Positions 16,840 through 25,974 of a stretch of DNA of 64,000 nt are shown here, piece by piece. Within the stretch, counting starts at the first letter, position 1. Each line of letters starts with the position of its first letter. Both the position numbers and the translations under genes were made by a program. Origin of the DNA: Virgibacillus_F necropolis_A (lineage in GTDB: Bacteria; Bacillota; Bacilli; Bacillales; Amphibacillaceae); assembly GCF_044793635.1 (NCBI RefSeq), contig NZ_CP084992.1, positions 3,162,001 to 3,226,000 of the forward strand, given 5' to 3'. The notes under the pieces are model-generated. The model saw only the letters and a list, made by a program, of their open reading frames with translations, did no database searches and was not told the origin of the DNA.

Positions 16840-17778
16840 ATGAATGTTGGCATATTAGGTACAGGTCATTATGTTCCAACCAATGTAGTTACCAATAAAG
16901 ATATGGAAAAAATAGTTGATACAAGTGATGAATGGATCAGAACAAGAACAGGAATTGAAGAAAGAAGAATTGCTGGGGACGACATAGATACTTCTGATAT
17001 GGCTTATTTTGCAGCGCAACAAGCCATTGAAGAGGCGGGCATTACTCCGGACGAAATCGATCTTATCGTCGTCGCGACTGTAACTCCAGATACACCTTTT
17101 CCTTCTGTAGCGAATTGTTTGCAGGATAGACTAGAAGTAGGTACAGCAGCTTCAATGGATATTGGTGCAGCGTGCTCTGGGTTTATGTATGGATTAATAA
17201 CTGCAAAACAATTTATCGAAACGAAGACATACAAAACTGCATTAGTAGTTGGTGTAGAGAAGCTATCCAAAATAACAAATTGGGATGACCGAAATACATG
17301 TGTGTTATTCGGTGATGGTGCTGGGGCAACAATTGTTAGAGAGGTTTCAGAAGATAAAGGGATTTTGTCGTTTGAATTAGGATCTGACGGATCTGGTGGG
17401 AAACATTTATATCAAGATGAAAATAAACACCTTATTATGAACGGCCGTGAAGTATTCAAGTTTGCTGTAAGACAGATGCCTCAGTCTTCCGTAAATGTGA
17501 TAGAAAAGATTGGATACAATAAAGAGGACGTTGATTACCTTATTCCACATCAGGCGAATATTCGTATTATGAATGCTGCCCGAGAACGATTAGGTATTCC
17601 GGAAGATAAAATGGCTACATCCATTAAGAAATATGGTAATACATCCTCAGCTTCAATACCGATTGCGTTATCTGAAGAAGTTAAAAGTGGCAAAATTAAA
17701 GATAATGATTTAATCGTAATGGTTGGATTCGGTGGCGGATTAACTTGGGGTGCAGTTGCCTTACGGTGGGGAAAATAA
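16840..17778 (+). CDS. fabH: Beta-ketoacyl-ACP synthase III (FabH)
   Basis: 312 aa. Catalytic triad Cys112 (GAACSGFMYG), His in PHQANIRIMN (about 237) and Asn in YGNTSSASIP (about 267). It catalyses the first condensation of acyl-CoA with malonyl-ACP in fatty-acid synthesis, setting primer choice (branched in Bacilli). It is preceded by a promoter with a FapR site and followed 35 bp later by fabF, the usual operon. RBS AAGGGGATGG before ATG 16840. Confidence 0.97.
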   Translation: MNVGILGTGHYVPTNVVTNKDMEKIVDTSDEWIRTRTGIEERRIAGDDIDTSDMAYFAAQQAIEEAGITPDEIDLIVVATVTPDTPFPSVANCLQDRLEVGTAASMDIGAACSGFMYGLITAKQFIETKTYKTALVVGVEKLSKITNWDDRNTCVLFGDGAGATIVREVSEDKGILSFELGSDGSGGKHLYQDENKHLIMNGREVFKFAVRQMPQSSVNVIEKIGYNKEDVDYLIPHQANIRIMNAARERLGIPEDKMATSIKKYGNTSSASIPIALSEEVKSGKIKDNDLIVMVGFGGGLTWGAVALRWGK

Positions 17779-17812
17779 CATAATATGTACGTGTAATAGG
17801 AGGAGTAAGTAA

Positions 17813-19048
17813 ATGGAAGCAAGAAGAGTTGTAATAACTGGATTAGGTGCAGTTAGCCCGGTTGGTAATGATGTATCTAGTATGTGGGATAATATTGTTT
17901 CAGGTAATTCAGGAATTGATACGGTAACAAGAGTGAATAAAGACGATTTCCCAGCAACTGTAGCCGCGGAATTAAAGGACTTTGATCCAACTTTATATAT
18001 GGAGAAAAAAGATGCGCGTAAGATGGATCGTTTCACACAATATGCTGTTGCTGCAGCTAAAATGGCTGTTGAGGATGCGAGGCTTGATATAAACGACTCA
18101 AATGCTGACCGAGTTGGTGTTTGGATAGGTTCTGGTATTGGTGGAATGGACACGTATGAAGAACAGCATAACAAATTTTTAGAGCGCGGTTACAAGCGTG
18201 TTAGCCCATTTTTTGTACCGATGTTAATCCCTGATATGGCTGCTGGTCAAGTTTCAATTCAACTAGGGGCAAAAGGAATTAATTCTTGCTCAGTCACTGC
18301 TTGTGCATCAGGTGCTAGCTCCATTGGAGATTCGTTCAAGGTAATTCAACGTGGTGACGCCGATTATATTATCACAGGTGGAGCAGAAGCGCCGATTACA
18401 AATATGGCGTTTGCAGGATTTTCTTCTGCAAAAGCGTTATCAACAAATCCAGATCCAAAAACAGCTAGCAGACCTTTTGATGAACATCGTGATGGATTTG
18501 TCATGGGTGAAGGATCTGGCATACTAGTTCTTGAATCGTTAGAATCAGCACTAGAGCGTGGAGCTCATATCTACGCGGAAATTGTTGGGTATGGTTCTAC
18601 TGGTGATGCACATCACATCACCGCACCGGCGCCAGGTGGAGAAGGTGCGGCTCGCGCCATGCAGCAGGCAATTAATGATGCTGGTATAGAGCCATCAGAA
18701 GTAGATTATATTAATGCACACGGAACTAGTACGGAATTAAACGATAAATTTGAAACAATGGCGATTAAGCAAGTGCTTGGTGACCATGCAAATAAAGTTG
18801 CGATTTCATCGACTAAGTCTATGACAGGACACCTACTAGGAGCGGCAGGTGGAATAGAATCTGTCATATCCGTTAAATCAATTACGGATGGCGTGGTTCC
18901 GCCAACCACAAATTATGAGACGCCAGATGAAGATTGTGATTTGGATTATGTTCCGAATGAAGCAAGAAAACAAGATGTTAATGTCGTGCTGAGTAATTCT
19001 CTTGGGTTCGGCGGACACAATGTCGCATTACTATTTAAAAAATATTAG
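17813..19048 (+). CDS. fabF: Beta-ketoacyl-ACP synthase II (FabF)
   Basis: 411 aa, thiolase fold. The active-site Cys164 is in SVTACASGASSIG, with His in INAHGTSTELND (about 304) and His in SMTGHLLGAAGG (about 340). It elongates acyl-ACP with malonyl-ACP in the cytosol. AGGAGGAG precedes ATG 17813. It forms an operon with fabH and shares its FapR-controlled promoter; a terminator follows within 15 bp. Confidence 0.97.
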   Translation: MEARRVVITGLGAVSPVGNDVSSMWDNIVSGNSGIDTVTRVNKDDFPATVAAELKDFDPTLYMEKKDARKMDRFTQYAVAAAKMAVEDARLDINDSNADRVGVWIGSGIGGMDTYEEQHNKFLERGYKRVSPFFVPMLIPDMAAGQVSIQLGAKGINSCSVTACASGASSIGDSFKVIQRGDADYIITGGAEAPITNMAFAGFSSAKALSTNPDPKTASRPFDEHRDGFVMGEGSGILVLESLESALERGAHIYAEIVGYGSTGDAHHITAPAPGGEGAARAMQQAINDAGIEPSEVDYINAHGTSTELNDKFETMAIKQVLGDHANKVAISSTKSMTGHLLGAAGGIESVISVKSITDGVVPPTTNYETPDEDCDLDYVPNEARKQDVNVVLSNSLGFGGHNVALLFKKY

Positions 19049-19060
19049 AAAAAGCTTTAG

Positions 19061-19090
19061 AGGCCGACCTTAATTGGTTGGCCTTTTTTG
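19061..19090 (+). terminator. Terminator of fabH-fabF operon
   Basis: AGGCCGACC and GGTTGGCCT pair (with one G-U) and are followed by TTTTTT. Confidence 0.85.
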
Positions 19091-19092
19091 GT

Positions 19093-19157
19093 AGTTAAGA
19101 AAGTTTCTTACTGCATAAGTGCAACTAAGGCTTGGCGATAAGCCAAGTTTTCTAATT
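19093..19157 (+). repeat. Intergenic repeat family C, copy 1
   Basis: AGTTAAGAAAG...TTCTTACTGCATAAGTGCAAC followed by TAAGGCTTGGCGATAAGCC and AAGTTTTCTA. The CTTACTGCATAAGTGCAACT and AAGGCTT segments recur at 46976-47036 (opposite orientation), and CTTACTGCATAA plus AAGCCAAGTTTTCTAAT at 45749-45801. Confidence 0.75.
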
Positions 19158-19264
19158 TGTGCAGAGACTCGGGGTACTTCTATTAATTCTATCTTGTATC
19201 AATCATTTTTTTTAATAGTTTCGCATACATTATAAAAAATTGGACAAGTATGGGTGGGAAAAAG

Positions 19265-19465
19265 ATGTTATCAATCTTTTTATTTTTATTGGGGTTTGGA
19301 CTAGCTGTTGCTGGAGGGGTAGTACTCATAACATATATGAATTTTATTCCGGCAGGACTAGCATGGGCAGAGTTCTTTACTTACATTTTCACTCGGCCTG
19401 AGTGTTATTTTTTACCAATTGGTTTTATTTTAATGATAATTGCTTTATATCGCTATCCTAATTAA
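19265..19465 (+). CDS. Small two-TM membrane protein, unknown
   Basis: 66 aa from ATG 19265, with GGGTGGG six bases upstream (an upstream ATG at 19250 would overlap that RBS). Two hydrophobic helices at about 3-25 and 46-62 are separated by FIPAGLAWAEFFTYIFTRPE. No family recognised. It sits alone between fabF and yjbA. Confidence 0.65.
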   Translation: MLSIFLFLLGFGLAVAGGVVLITYMNFIPAGLAWAEFFTYIFTRPECYFLPIGFILMIIALYRYPN

Positions 19466-19554
19466 TAGGAAAAATCTAGATATCAATCGAATATTTTCTA
19501 AGCAACCTGGTCATAATGTATCTTAAAAGGTGGCATACAAAGTGAGGGTTTTCA

Positions 19555-20316
19555 ATGTTATATTTACATGATGTTTGGGTTAATTGGTTCGAAGGCGAAG
19601 AAAATGGTTATAGTGTTTGTTTCTTCCACGAATGGCGTAAAGAAGACGGAATTGAATTGCTTGATCAAGTCCCATTACTATACATAAACACAGATCTGTA
19701 TCGCTACATCGAGAATAATATGCATGACCTACCTAAAGCTTTATTAGACCTTATTTGTAAACGTGCATATATTCGAAAAGGACAGGAACGTATCGTATTG
19801 GACTATGCTTGCATTGTAACAGATGGTAAAGACATCATCGCCTTTGATACAATTGGTTATCAGATCCCTATTAGAAAAAGTAGATTAATCCCGAGACAAG
19901 AGCAGCAAGTGTTTGACATGATTGCGGGTGTAAAACCGCAAAGCTTTAAACTCGATGAAAAAATGAAAGAAAAAGAATACCACATTCTATCTATGGAACC
20001 TGAATTGATTTATGGATTGACACGTAGAGAAAGACAGCTTAAACAGTTACTCATGATGGCTCTAGACCAATTACGTACGACGAATAATCATGAAGAGTTA
20101 CGCTATTGGCTCACAGAATGGGATCCAAAAAAATATGGATATATCCGCTTTATGGATCCAGGTAAAATATGGCAGGTTTTGTATGATGGACTGAGACAAG
20201 GTTGGAGTGCAGAGCATGAGAATCTGTGCAAAAAGTTAATCAAAGGCCAGCCGTTTTTGGAAAAACTCTGGGAACTCGAGCAGGTACAAGAAGGAAAACC
20301 ATCGAAACAGAATTAG
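19555..20316 (+). CDS. yjbA: YjbA family protein (UPF0736/DUF3603)
   Basis: 253-aa soluble protein starting MLYLHDVWVNWFEGEENGY, the typical start of the YjbA family, with conserved ETL-like LTRRERQLKQLLMMALDQL near 160-180 and WDPKKYGYIRFMD near 187. Position between fabF and trpS is as in B. subtilis. Function unknown. Confidence 0.88.
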   Translation: MLYLHDVWVNWFEGEENGYSVCFFHEWRKEDGIELLDQVPLLYINTDLYRYIENNMHDLPKALLDLICKRAYIRKGQERIVLDYACIVTDGKDIIAFDTIGYQIPIRKSRLIPRQEQQVFDMIAGVKPQSFKLDEKMKEKEYHILSMEPELIYGLTRRERQLKQLLMMALDQLRTTNNHEELRYWLTEWDPKKYGYIRFMDPGKIWQVLYDGLRQGWSAEHENLCKKLIKGQPFLEKLWELEQVQEGKPSKQN

Positions 20317-20372
20317 GATGAGGGCTGATGCCCGATATCTCCGTTTTAATTAACGGCCAAACTGAAATTAAA

Positions 20373-20417
20373 AAACAAGACAGTAAGGAAAGCAAAATTC
20401 CTTACTGTCTTGTTTTT
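20373..20417. terminator. Terminator after yjbA
   Basis: ACAAGACAGTAAGGAA pairs with TTCCTTACTGTCTTGT with a 7-base loop and a T-run. It lies directly against the left target duplication of the MITE at 20424. Confidence 0.88.
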
Positions 20418-20423
20418 ATTTTT

Positions 20424-20878
20424 GGCTGTTTTCGTAAAGATTGTTGCTTTTGAGAGAATAGATATAAACTACGACGTAACTGCTGGTTGATTTCCGCTGC
20501 GGACCGTTGCTTTCCGCGGGCACGGCTTCAGCCTCCTCGCGGAAGACCACCGCTGCGGGGTCTTCAGACTCGTGCTGTTCCCGCAGGAGTCAACTGTCCT
20601 CCGCTCCAATCAACTGCCATAATAGTGAAAGGAGCTATATGGTACTGCTTTCAGACACCATATTAGCGAAGGAAAAACACGGAGACTCCTGCGGGAAAGC
20701 GAAGTGATGAGACCCCGCAGTGAGCGTTCTTTGCGATCGAGGAGGCTCAGCGCAAGCCCGCGGAAAGCGTAGTGATTTTTCCGTAGCGGTCGCAGAGCAC
20801 TGAACATGATTTTTGGTTACTTCGCAGTTTAATATCAACTATGGAAATGAAAAAGCAACAATGCGTATGAAAAGGGCC
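20424..20878. mobile_element. MITE, family A, copy 2, with exact 8-bp target duplication at the trpS stop codon
   Basis: 455 bp. The left end is GGCTGTTTTCGTA..GATTGTTGCTTTT and the right end is its imperfect inverse (AAAAGCAACAATG...GAAAAGGGCC). The flanks are identical 8-mers TTATTTTT (20416-20423 and 20879-20886). The right duplication includes the reverse complement of the trpS stop codon TAA, so the insertion left the reading frame intact. The GC-rich interior is built of nested inverted segments and has no transposase. TIR start GGCTSTTT, AT-rich 8-bp duplications and size fit ISL3-mobilised MITEs (inference). Confidence 0.88.
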
Positions 20879-21868
20879 TTATTTTTTAACTCGGCCTAGT
20901 CCCACTGCCTTTTTAGCTTTTGCAAGATTTTTATTGGCAACCGTTGCCGCTCGATTCGCTCCATCATCAAGAATATCATCTAGTTTATCGGAGTTAATCA
21001 AGTCGTTATAGCGTTCCTGGATAGGTGCTAATACGTTAATAACTGCCTCAGCAACACCTGCTTTAAAATCGCCATAACCTTTATCCACGTATTCAGCCTC
21101 AATATCCTTGATGGACTTATCTGTACAACTCGCAAGTATAGTCATCAGGTTTGAAACACCAGGTTTGTTTTCTTTGTCGAACTTAACAATACCTTCTGAG
21201 TCTGTCACAGCACTTTTAATCTTTTTCTCGATTTTTTTCGGTTCATCCAGCATTGAAATGAATGATTTTTCATTTTCATCAGATTTACTCATTTTCTTTG
21301 TTGGCTCTTGTAAGGACATAATACGTGCACCGACTTCTGGCATGCTAATATCAGGAATTGTGAAAATATCATTGAATCGGTTATTAAATCGCTGTGCTAA
21401 GTTCCGGCTAAGCTCGAGATGTTGTTTTTGATCATCCCCAACAGGAACAATGTCCGTATTATATAGTAAAATATCCGCAGCCATTAATGGTGGGTATGTC
21501 AAAAGTGCTGCTGATACAGCCTCTTTTCCCTTTGATTTATCCTTGAATTGCGTCATTCTTTCCAACTCGCCAGTATAGCTAATTGATTGTAAGATCCAAC
21601 CTAGCTGCGTGTGTGCTGGTACCTCTGATTGAATAAATAATGTTGCTTTTTCGTGATCAATGCCTGCAGCGAGATACAACGAAGCTAGCGAACGAATATT
21701 GTTACGAAGCTTAAGGCGATCCTGTGGTACCGTGATCGCATGCTCATCAACAATACAGAAATAACAATTGTGCTCATTCTGTAATTGAACAAAATGCTTC
21801 ATTGCCCCAATGTAATTACCAATTGTAAGTGTTCCACTCGGTTGAATGCCTGAAAAAATTGTGTTCAT
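20879..21868 (-). CDS. trpS: Tryptophanyl-tRNA synthetase
   Basis: 329 aa from ATG 21868, with GGAGG eight bases upstream. Class I signatures: the HIGH-like motif as TIGN within SGIQPSGTLTIGNYIGAM (residues 6-23) and KKMSKSDENEKS near 194. Length matches B. subtilis TrpS. It charges tRNA-Trp. It is controlled by a T-box leader immediately upstream. The stop codon lies inside the target duplication of a MITE. Confidence 0.97.
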   Translation of the reverse strand: MNTIFSGIQPSGTLTIGNYIGAMKHFVQLQNEHNCYFCIVDEHAITVPQDRLKLRNNIRSLASLYLAAGIDHEKATLFIQSEVPAHTQLGWILQSISYTGELERMTQFKDKSKGKEAVSAALLTYPPLMAADILLYNTDIVPVGDDQKQHLELSRNLAQRFNNRFNDIFTIPDISMPEVGARIMSLQEPTKKMSKSDENEKSFISMLDEPKKIEKKIKSAVTDSEGIVKFDKENKPGVSNLMTILASCTDKSIKDIEAEYVDKGYGDFKAGVAEAVINVLAPIQERYNDLINSDKLDDILDDGANRAATVANKNLAKAKKAVGLGRVKK

Positions 21869-21915
21869 CTTGTTTTCCTCCATCAATATAGAATAGTAAA
21901 GGAATATTTTGGCAT

Positions 21916-22133
21916 CAAAAAAAGCCCATCAATCCCCTTAAGCAAGGGACGAATGAACCGCGGTGCCACCCTTATTATCTTACCATTATTGGCAAGATCA
22001 CTTCATCAATTATATAGCTCTTAAGTCCAATTCCAATTTACCATGGTGCTTGTTTTCACCAACCACAAGCTCTCTAAAATCCAGAGGGAAATTGTACTGC
22101 GCCTTATTCATCACTATAGATACTAATTTTGTA
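21916..22133 (-). promoter_or_regulatory. Tryptophan T-box riboswitch leader of trpS
   Basis: On the minus strand the leader carries a stem I region with GAGAGCTTGTGGTTGGTGAAA, specifier UGG (Trp) at 22083-22081 in the sequence TCTGGATT, and the T-box antiterminator core AGGGTGGCACCGCG (21972-21959). A terminator stem (TCCCTTGCTTAAGGGGA) and T-run end about 48 bp before trpS. Uncharged tRNA-Trp should stabilise antitermination. Confidence 0.93.
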
Positions 22134-22135
22134 TA

Positions 22136-22165
22136 ATTATATATTATATCACCTGCTAAAATCAA
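22136..22165 (-). promoter_or_regulatory. Sigma-A promoter of the trpS T-box leader
   Basis: -35 TTGATT (22165-22160), an 18-bp spacer and -10 TATAAT (22141-22136), placed just upstream of the T-box leader. Confidence 0.6.
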
Positions 22166-22357
22166 GCACAAAAGGTATTGTTCCGAACTCAATTGCATAT
22201 TTATAGAAAGGGAAATTTTTATATTAGAATGTTTTTAAAACTTGTAGAGTTGTTTGGCAAGTATAATAAGTGGCATTTAGCAGTGAATATGAAAATAATT
22301 TTCTATTCCAACCTCGATAACTTCAATTAATGTATCTAATTTACAAAAATCCGAAAG

Positions 22358-22386
22358 TTGTGTTAATTTTGAATACCTAGTATGAT
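22358..22386 (+). promoter_or_regulatory. Sigma-A-like promoter of the kinase-regulator operon
   Basis: -35 TTGTGT, a 17-bp spacer and -10 TATGAT, ending 25 bp before the kinase start. Confidence 0.6.
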
Positions 22387-22410
22387 AGTCTTATAGAAAA
22401 GTACATAGAG

Positions 22411-24930
22411 GTGGTGGACAACATACGTGCTCTTACAGTGGGGACTGTAGTTTTTTTCGTATTGTTCTTATTTCCCTTTTATAGTGTGAAGGCCTCCGCA
22501 GTTATACAATTAGAACAAGGGCAGGAAAGTTATCCTTTAGGCACTTTTATGGAACTGCTGGAGGACAAGGATAGCACATGGGATATTAAGGATGTTGTGA
22601 GTGGTTCGCTAGACGATCAATTTTTCCGATATGATGGCAATGTTCCAAGCTATGGCTATAAGTCATCAACTTACTGGATTCGTATGACCTTCGATAACAG
22701 ATCTTCCATCGATGAATGGCTGTTGGAAGTAGCTTATCCTCCCCATGATTTGGTAAGTCTTTATACACCGACACAAGATGGTGGGTTTCGTTTAAGTAAA
22801 ACGGGAGATTTATTACCGTTCTCGTCAAGAGAAATTCATCATCGTAATTTTATCTATAAGCTGGAGGCTCCCCCAGGAGAGGTGAAAACTTACTTTTTAA
22901 AAGTTAAAAGTGATGGATCGATGCAATTACCGGTAACACTTTGGTCAGGGGAGGAATTTTATCAAAAAAGTTTACTAGAGTATATTCTTCTCGGTCTATA
23001 TTTTGGATTCGGACTTATTATGATTATTTATAATCTCTTTTTGTATGGTTCACTTCGAGTATCAAGCTATCTATGGTATGTCCTATTTATCTTGTCCATT
23101 ATGCTTGTTCACTTTACGTTAAATGGACTATCCTATCAATATATATGGCCGGAAATGCCCTGGTGGAATAATCGTGCTATTTTATTTTTTATGGCAGGCG
23201 CGAATATCAGTGCATTAATATTTACCAAATCATTTCTTAATACAAAAGTATATACACCAAAATTACATAAACTGATAAATTGGTATGTTCTCTTACAACC
23301 GATTTTAATCGGTATTTTATTGGTTGATTATGAGACGGCACTAAATTTAATTATGGTAGCAACGATTGGTGTAATTGGTATTGTGACCTCTGCGGCAGTA
23401 TTGTGTTGGAAAAAAGGATATCAACCATCAAAATACTTCTTTTTCGGATGGATAACCTTTTTGATTGGTGTTGCGGTTAGTTCTTTTGCCGATATGGGGC
23501 TGATACCAATTACATTTGTCACGAAATATGCATCACAATTGGGGTCAGGAGCGGAAATTATTTTATTTTCCCTCGCACTGGCGGAGAAAATTAAACGCTT
23601 ACGTCTGGAAAAAGAATCTGCCGAACAAAATGCACGAAAGAGCCAGGAACTTTCTGTCAAACATTTAAAACAAGCCAATCAAATTAAGGACGAATTTCTA
23701 GCAAATACCTCCCATGAATTTAGAACGCCACTGCATGGTATAATCGGAATTGCCGAATCATTACGGGACACGGAAGAAGTGGATGAACGGATAAAACATA
23801 ATCTTTCTTTAATTATTTCCAGTGGGAGCAGACTGACACATTTAATTAATGATCTCCTGGATGCTTCGAAGCTGAAATATCATGAGATGGATTTGGAAAT
23901 TGATTCGGTCAAATTAAAAGATTTAGCTGAAGTTACGATTGCAGTCTCTTCAGCCTCAGTTAATAAACCGATTACGATTAAAAATCTGATTCCAGATACA
24001 GTCCCACCTGTAGCTGCTGATAAAAATCGGCTTCAGCAAATTATGTATAATTTAATAGGAAACGCAATGAAGTATACGGATATGGGAGATGTTGTTCTGT
24101 CTGCAGAGGCAGAAGAAAAGAAAATAACGGTATCTATTAAAGACTCTGGGATAGGTATTTCAGAAGTTGATATGGAAAACATTTTTGATAGCTTTAAAAG
24201 AGGAACTAACCTATTAGATAGAGCGTCCGTTGGTACTGGTTTGGGGCTTAGCATTACGAAACAGCTAGTAGAATTGCATGGCGGAGAGATAACGATTCAA
24301 TCCATACTGGGAGAAGGAACAACAGTGTCATTTTCCATTCCAATATACGAAGGGAGGAAACATTTGACCCAGCAAATTATTAGAAACCCATTGGAAAATC
24401 TGCTGTCGGGAGAAAGTAACTATGACATTGCAGTACATACCAATGGCGAGGTATCCCCTGGAAAAATTTTGATCGCAGATGATGAATCGGTAAATGTTCA
24501 TGTGCTGTTAAGCCATTTGTCTATTGCTGGATATGAACTGGAAGTCACAAATAATGCAATTCGATACACGAAGAAGTTTGGTTTAATTGCCATTGATATA
24601 AAGAGAACCAAAGTACTGCCAGAACTTCTGTTTAATGAAATATTATCATTCTCGCAAACTGAGGAGGTTTCCTTTTTACAGGTAAGTATAAGTGATAGTG
24701 GTAAGGGGATATCTGTTGATTCGATTTCACATATTTTTGAGCGTTTTTACCGGGAAGAAAAGGCACGTACAGGGCAGGATACAAATACAGGTTTAGGTCT
24801 TTCCATTACAAAGGAAATAATAGAATGCCACCAAGGTCATATATGGGTCGAAAGTAAAATCGGCGAAGGAAGTATATTTCATTTTATTCTTCCGCTTAAT
24901 CCGGAAGATCAGAAGGGGGAGCGGTCTTGA
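22411..24930 (+). CDS. 7TM hybrid histidine kinase with truncated receiver and degenerate second kinase module
   Basis: 839 aa. Signal peptide (about 1-29), 7TMR-DISM extracellular domain (about 35-175), seven TM helices (about 190-390), coiled coil, HisKA with His435 (ANTSHEFRTPLHG) and HATPase (NLIGNAMKYT, DSGIGIS, GTGLGLSI). A receiver domain then starts at GKILIADDESVNVHVLLSHL (about 684-703; acidic pair D690-D691) but stops after about 32 residues, before its phosphoacceptor Asp. It runs into NAIRYT (about 715) and a second HATPase-like end (DSGKGIS, IFERFYREE, GLGLSITKEI). This looks like an in-frame internal deletion of a larger HisKA-HATPase-REC-HisKA-HATPase kinase. GTG start; the exact start is uncertain. 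Confidence 0.87.
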   Translation: MVDNIRALTVGTVVFFVLFLFPFYSVKASAVIQLEQGQESYPLGTFMELLEDKDSTWDIKDVVSGSLDDQFFRYDGNVPSYGYKSSTYWIRMTFDNRSSIDEWLLEVAYPPHDLVSLYTPTQDGGFRLSKTGDLLPFSSREIHHRNFIYKLEAPPGEVKTYFLKVKSDGSMQLPVTLWSGEEFYQKSLLEYILLGLYFGFGLIMIIYNLFLYGSLRVSSYLWYVLFILSIMLVHFTLNGLSYQYIWPEMPWWNNRAILFFMAGANISALIFTKSFLNTKVYTPKLHKLINWYVLLQPILIGILLVDYETALNLIMVATIGVIGIVTSAAVLCWKKGYQPSKYFFFGWITFLIGVAVSSFADMGLIPITFVTKYASQLGSGAEIILFSLALAEKIKRLRLEKESAEQNARKSQELSVKHLKQANQIKDEFLANTSHEFRTPLHGIIGIAESLRDTEEVDERIKHNLSLIISSGSRLTHLINDLLDASKLKYHEMDLEIDSVKLKDLAEVTIAVSSASVNKPITIKNLIPDTVPPVAADKNRLQQIMYNLIGNAMKYTDMGDVVLSAEAEEKKITVSIKDSGIGISEVDMENIFDSFKRGTNLLDRASVGTGLGLSITKQLVELHGGEITIQSILGEGTTVSFSIPIYEGRKHLTQQIIRNPLENLLSGESNYDIAVHTNGEVSPGKILIADDESVNVHVLLSHLSIAGYELEVTNNAIRYTKKFGLIAIDIKRTKVLPELLFNEILSFSQTEEVSFLQVSISDSGKGISVDSISHIFERFYREEKARTGQDTNTGLGLSITKEIIECHQGHIWVESKIGEGSIFHFILPLNPEDQKGERS

Positions 24931-25628
24931 GGAATGAAAAAATATTAATTGTTGAGGATGATGCTGAAATCCGGCATTTAATTCAGCTTTATTTAGAAAA
25001 AGAATACCAAGTAATCATGAAGGATAATGGAAAAAAAGCACTCGAAGCCTTCAAACTAGATTCACCTGATCTTATTCTTCTGGATATTCTCCTGCCTGGA
25101 AAAGACGGACTTAAAGTTTGCAGGGAAATCCGGACGTTTAACGTGGATGTTCCGATTATATTTTTGAGTTCAAGAAGGGAATATGAAGATAGGATTTTTG
25201 GACTGGAAGCAGGTGCTGATGATTATATTACAAAGCCTTTTGACCCGGGTGAGATTCTTGCTAGGGTAAGGGCGCATTTAAGAAGGAAGGAGATAGCAGC
25301 AAGACGTTTTGATGCGAATCAGACCATTCGACGATTTGGTGATTTGGAAATTAATATGGATAATTATACGGTTCATCGGAGTGGTGAACCCATCCAGTTG
25401 TATACAAAAGAAATGCAACTCCTTTTATTCTTGGTTAAAAACTCAAATCAAGTATTTTCAATTGACCAACTCTATGATCAAATTTGGGGCGAGGATAAAT
25501 TAGGTGATTATAAAACAGTAAAAGTTCATATTAGTAACCTCCGAAGGAAAATTGAAAAATTACCGGAAAATCCGTCATTTATTCAGACAATTAGAGGTTT
25601 TGGGTATAAGTTTAGTCCGAAAAATTAA
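24927..25628 (+). CDS. OmpR/PhoB-family response regulator
   Basis: 233 aa. REC domain (about 4-118): acidic pair ED/D near 10-12, phosphoacceptor Asp in LILLDILLPGKDG (about 53), Lys in DYITKPFDPGE (about 104). A winged-helix DNA-binding domain (about 135-230) has TVKVHISNLRRKIEK and TIRGFGYKF. TTG start at 24927 overlaps the kinase stop by 4 bp and follows GGGGGAGCGG, so the pair is translationally coupled. Target genes unknown; the next gene is sinI-like. Confidence 0.94.
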   Translation: MRNEKILIVEDDAEIRHLIQLYLEKEYQVIMKDNGKKALEAFKLDSPDLILLDILLPGKDGLKVCREIRTFNVDVPIIFLSSRREYEDRIFGLEAGADDYITKPFDPGEILARVRAHLRRKEIAARRFDANQTIRRFGDLEINMDNYTVHRSGEPIQLYTKEMQLLLFLVKNSNQVFSIDQLYDQIWGEDKLGDYKTVKVHISNLRRKIEKLPENPSFIQTIRGFGYKFSPKN

Positions 25629-25728
25629 AAAATTGTAATATTTAAACCTATTTTTAACCTTTCCCTTATAAAATGAAATCAGACATAAATTTATGAATGT
25701 TTTAAGGGGAAGGAGCTAGATAATAGCT

Positions 25729-25914
25729 GTGAATTCGCAACGATTGGATAATAAACTTGTTAAGGAACTTAATTCTGAATGGTTACAGTTGATGTTAGAA
25801 GCTAAAAAGGAAGGGATGTCAGTTGCAGAGGTACGTGCTTTTTTGCAACAGAGGATCAATCCGGGTTTTATTCTTTATAAACAACTGGAAGAAATGGAGA
25901 AATCAGATTTCTAA
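25729..25914 (+). CDS. SinI-like anti-repressor
   Basis: 61 aa. LNSEWLQLMLEAKKEGMSVA (residues 15-34) closely follows the SinI helical hook ELDQEWVELMVEAKEANISP of B. subtilis, followed by EVRAFLQQR. SinI binds SinR and lifts repression of biofilm matrix genes. GTG start at 25729 with GGGGAAGGAG about 15 bp upstream (rather far). No sinR lies in the window, so this is an orphan copy, 100 bp downstream of the kinase-regulator pair. Confidence 0.8.
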   Translation: MNSQRLDNKLVKELNSEWLQLMLEAKKEGMSVAEVRAFLQQRINPGFILYKQLEEMEKSDF

Positions 25915-25974
25915 GGTGTCAGTTTTTTTTGGAAATTAACTCCGCAAGGATTCAAGGTAATGTCGGCAAATCAC

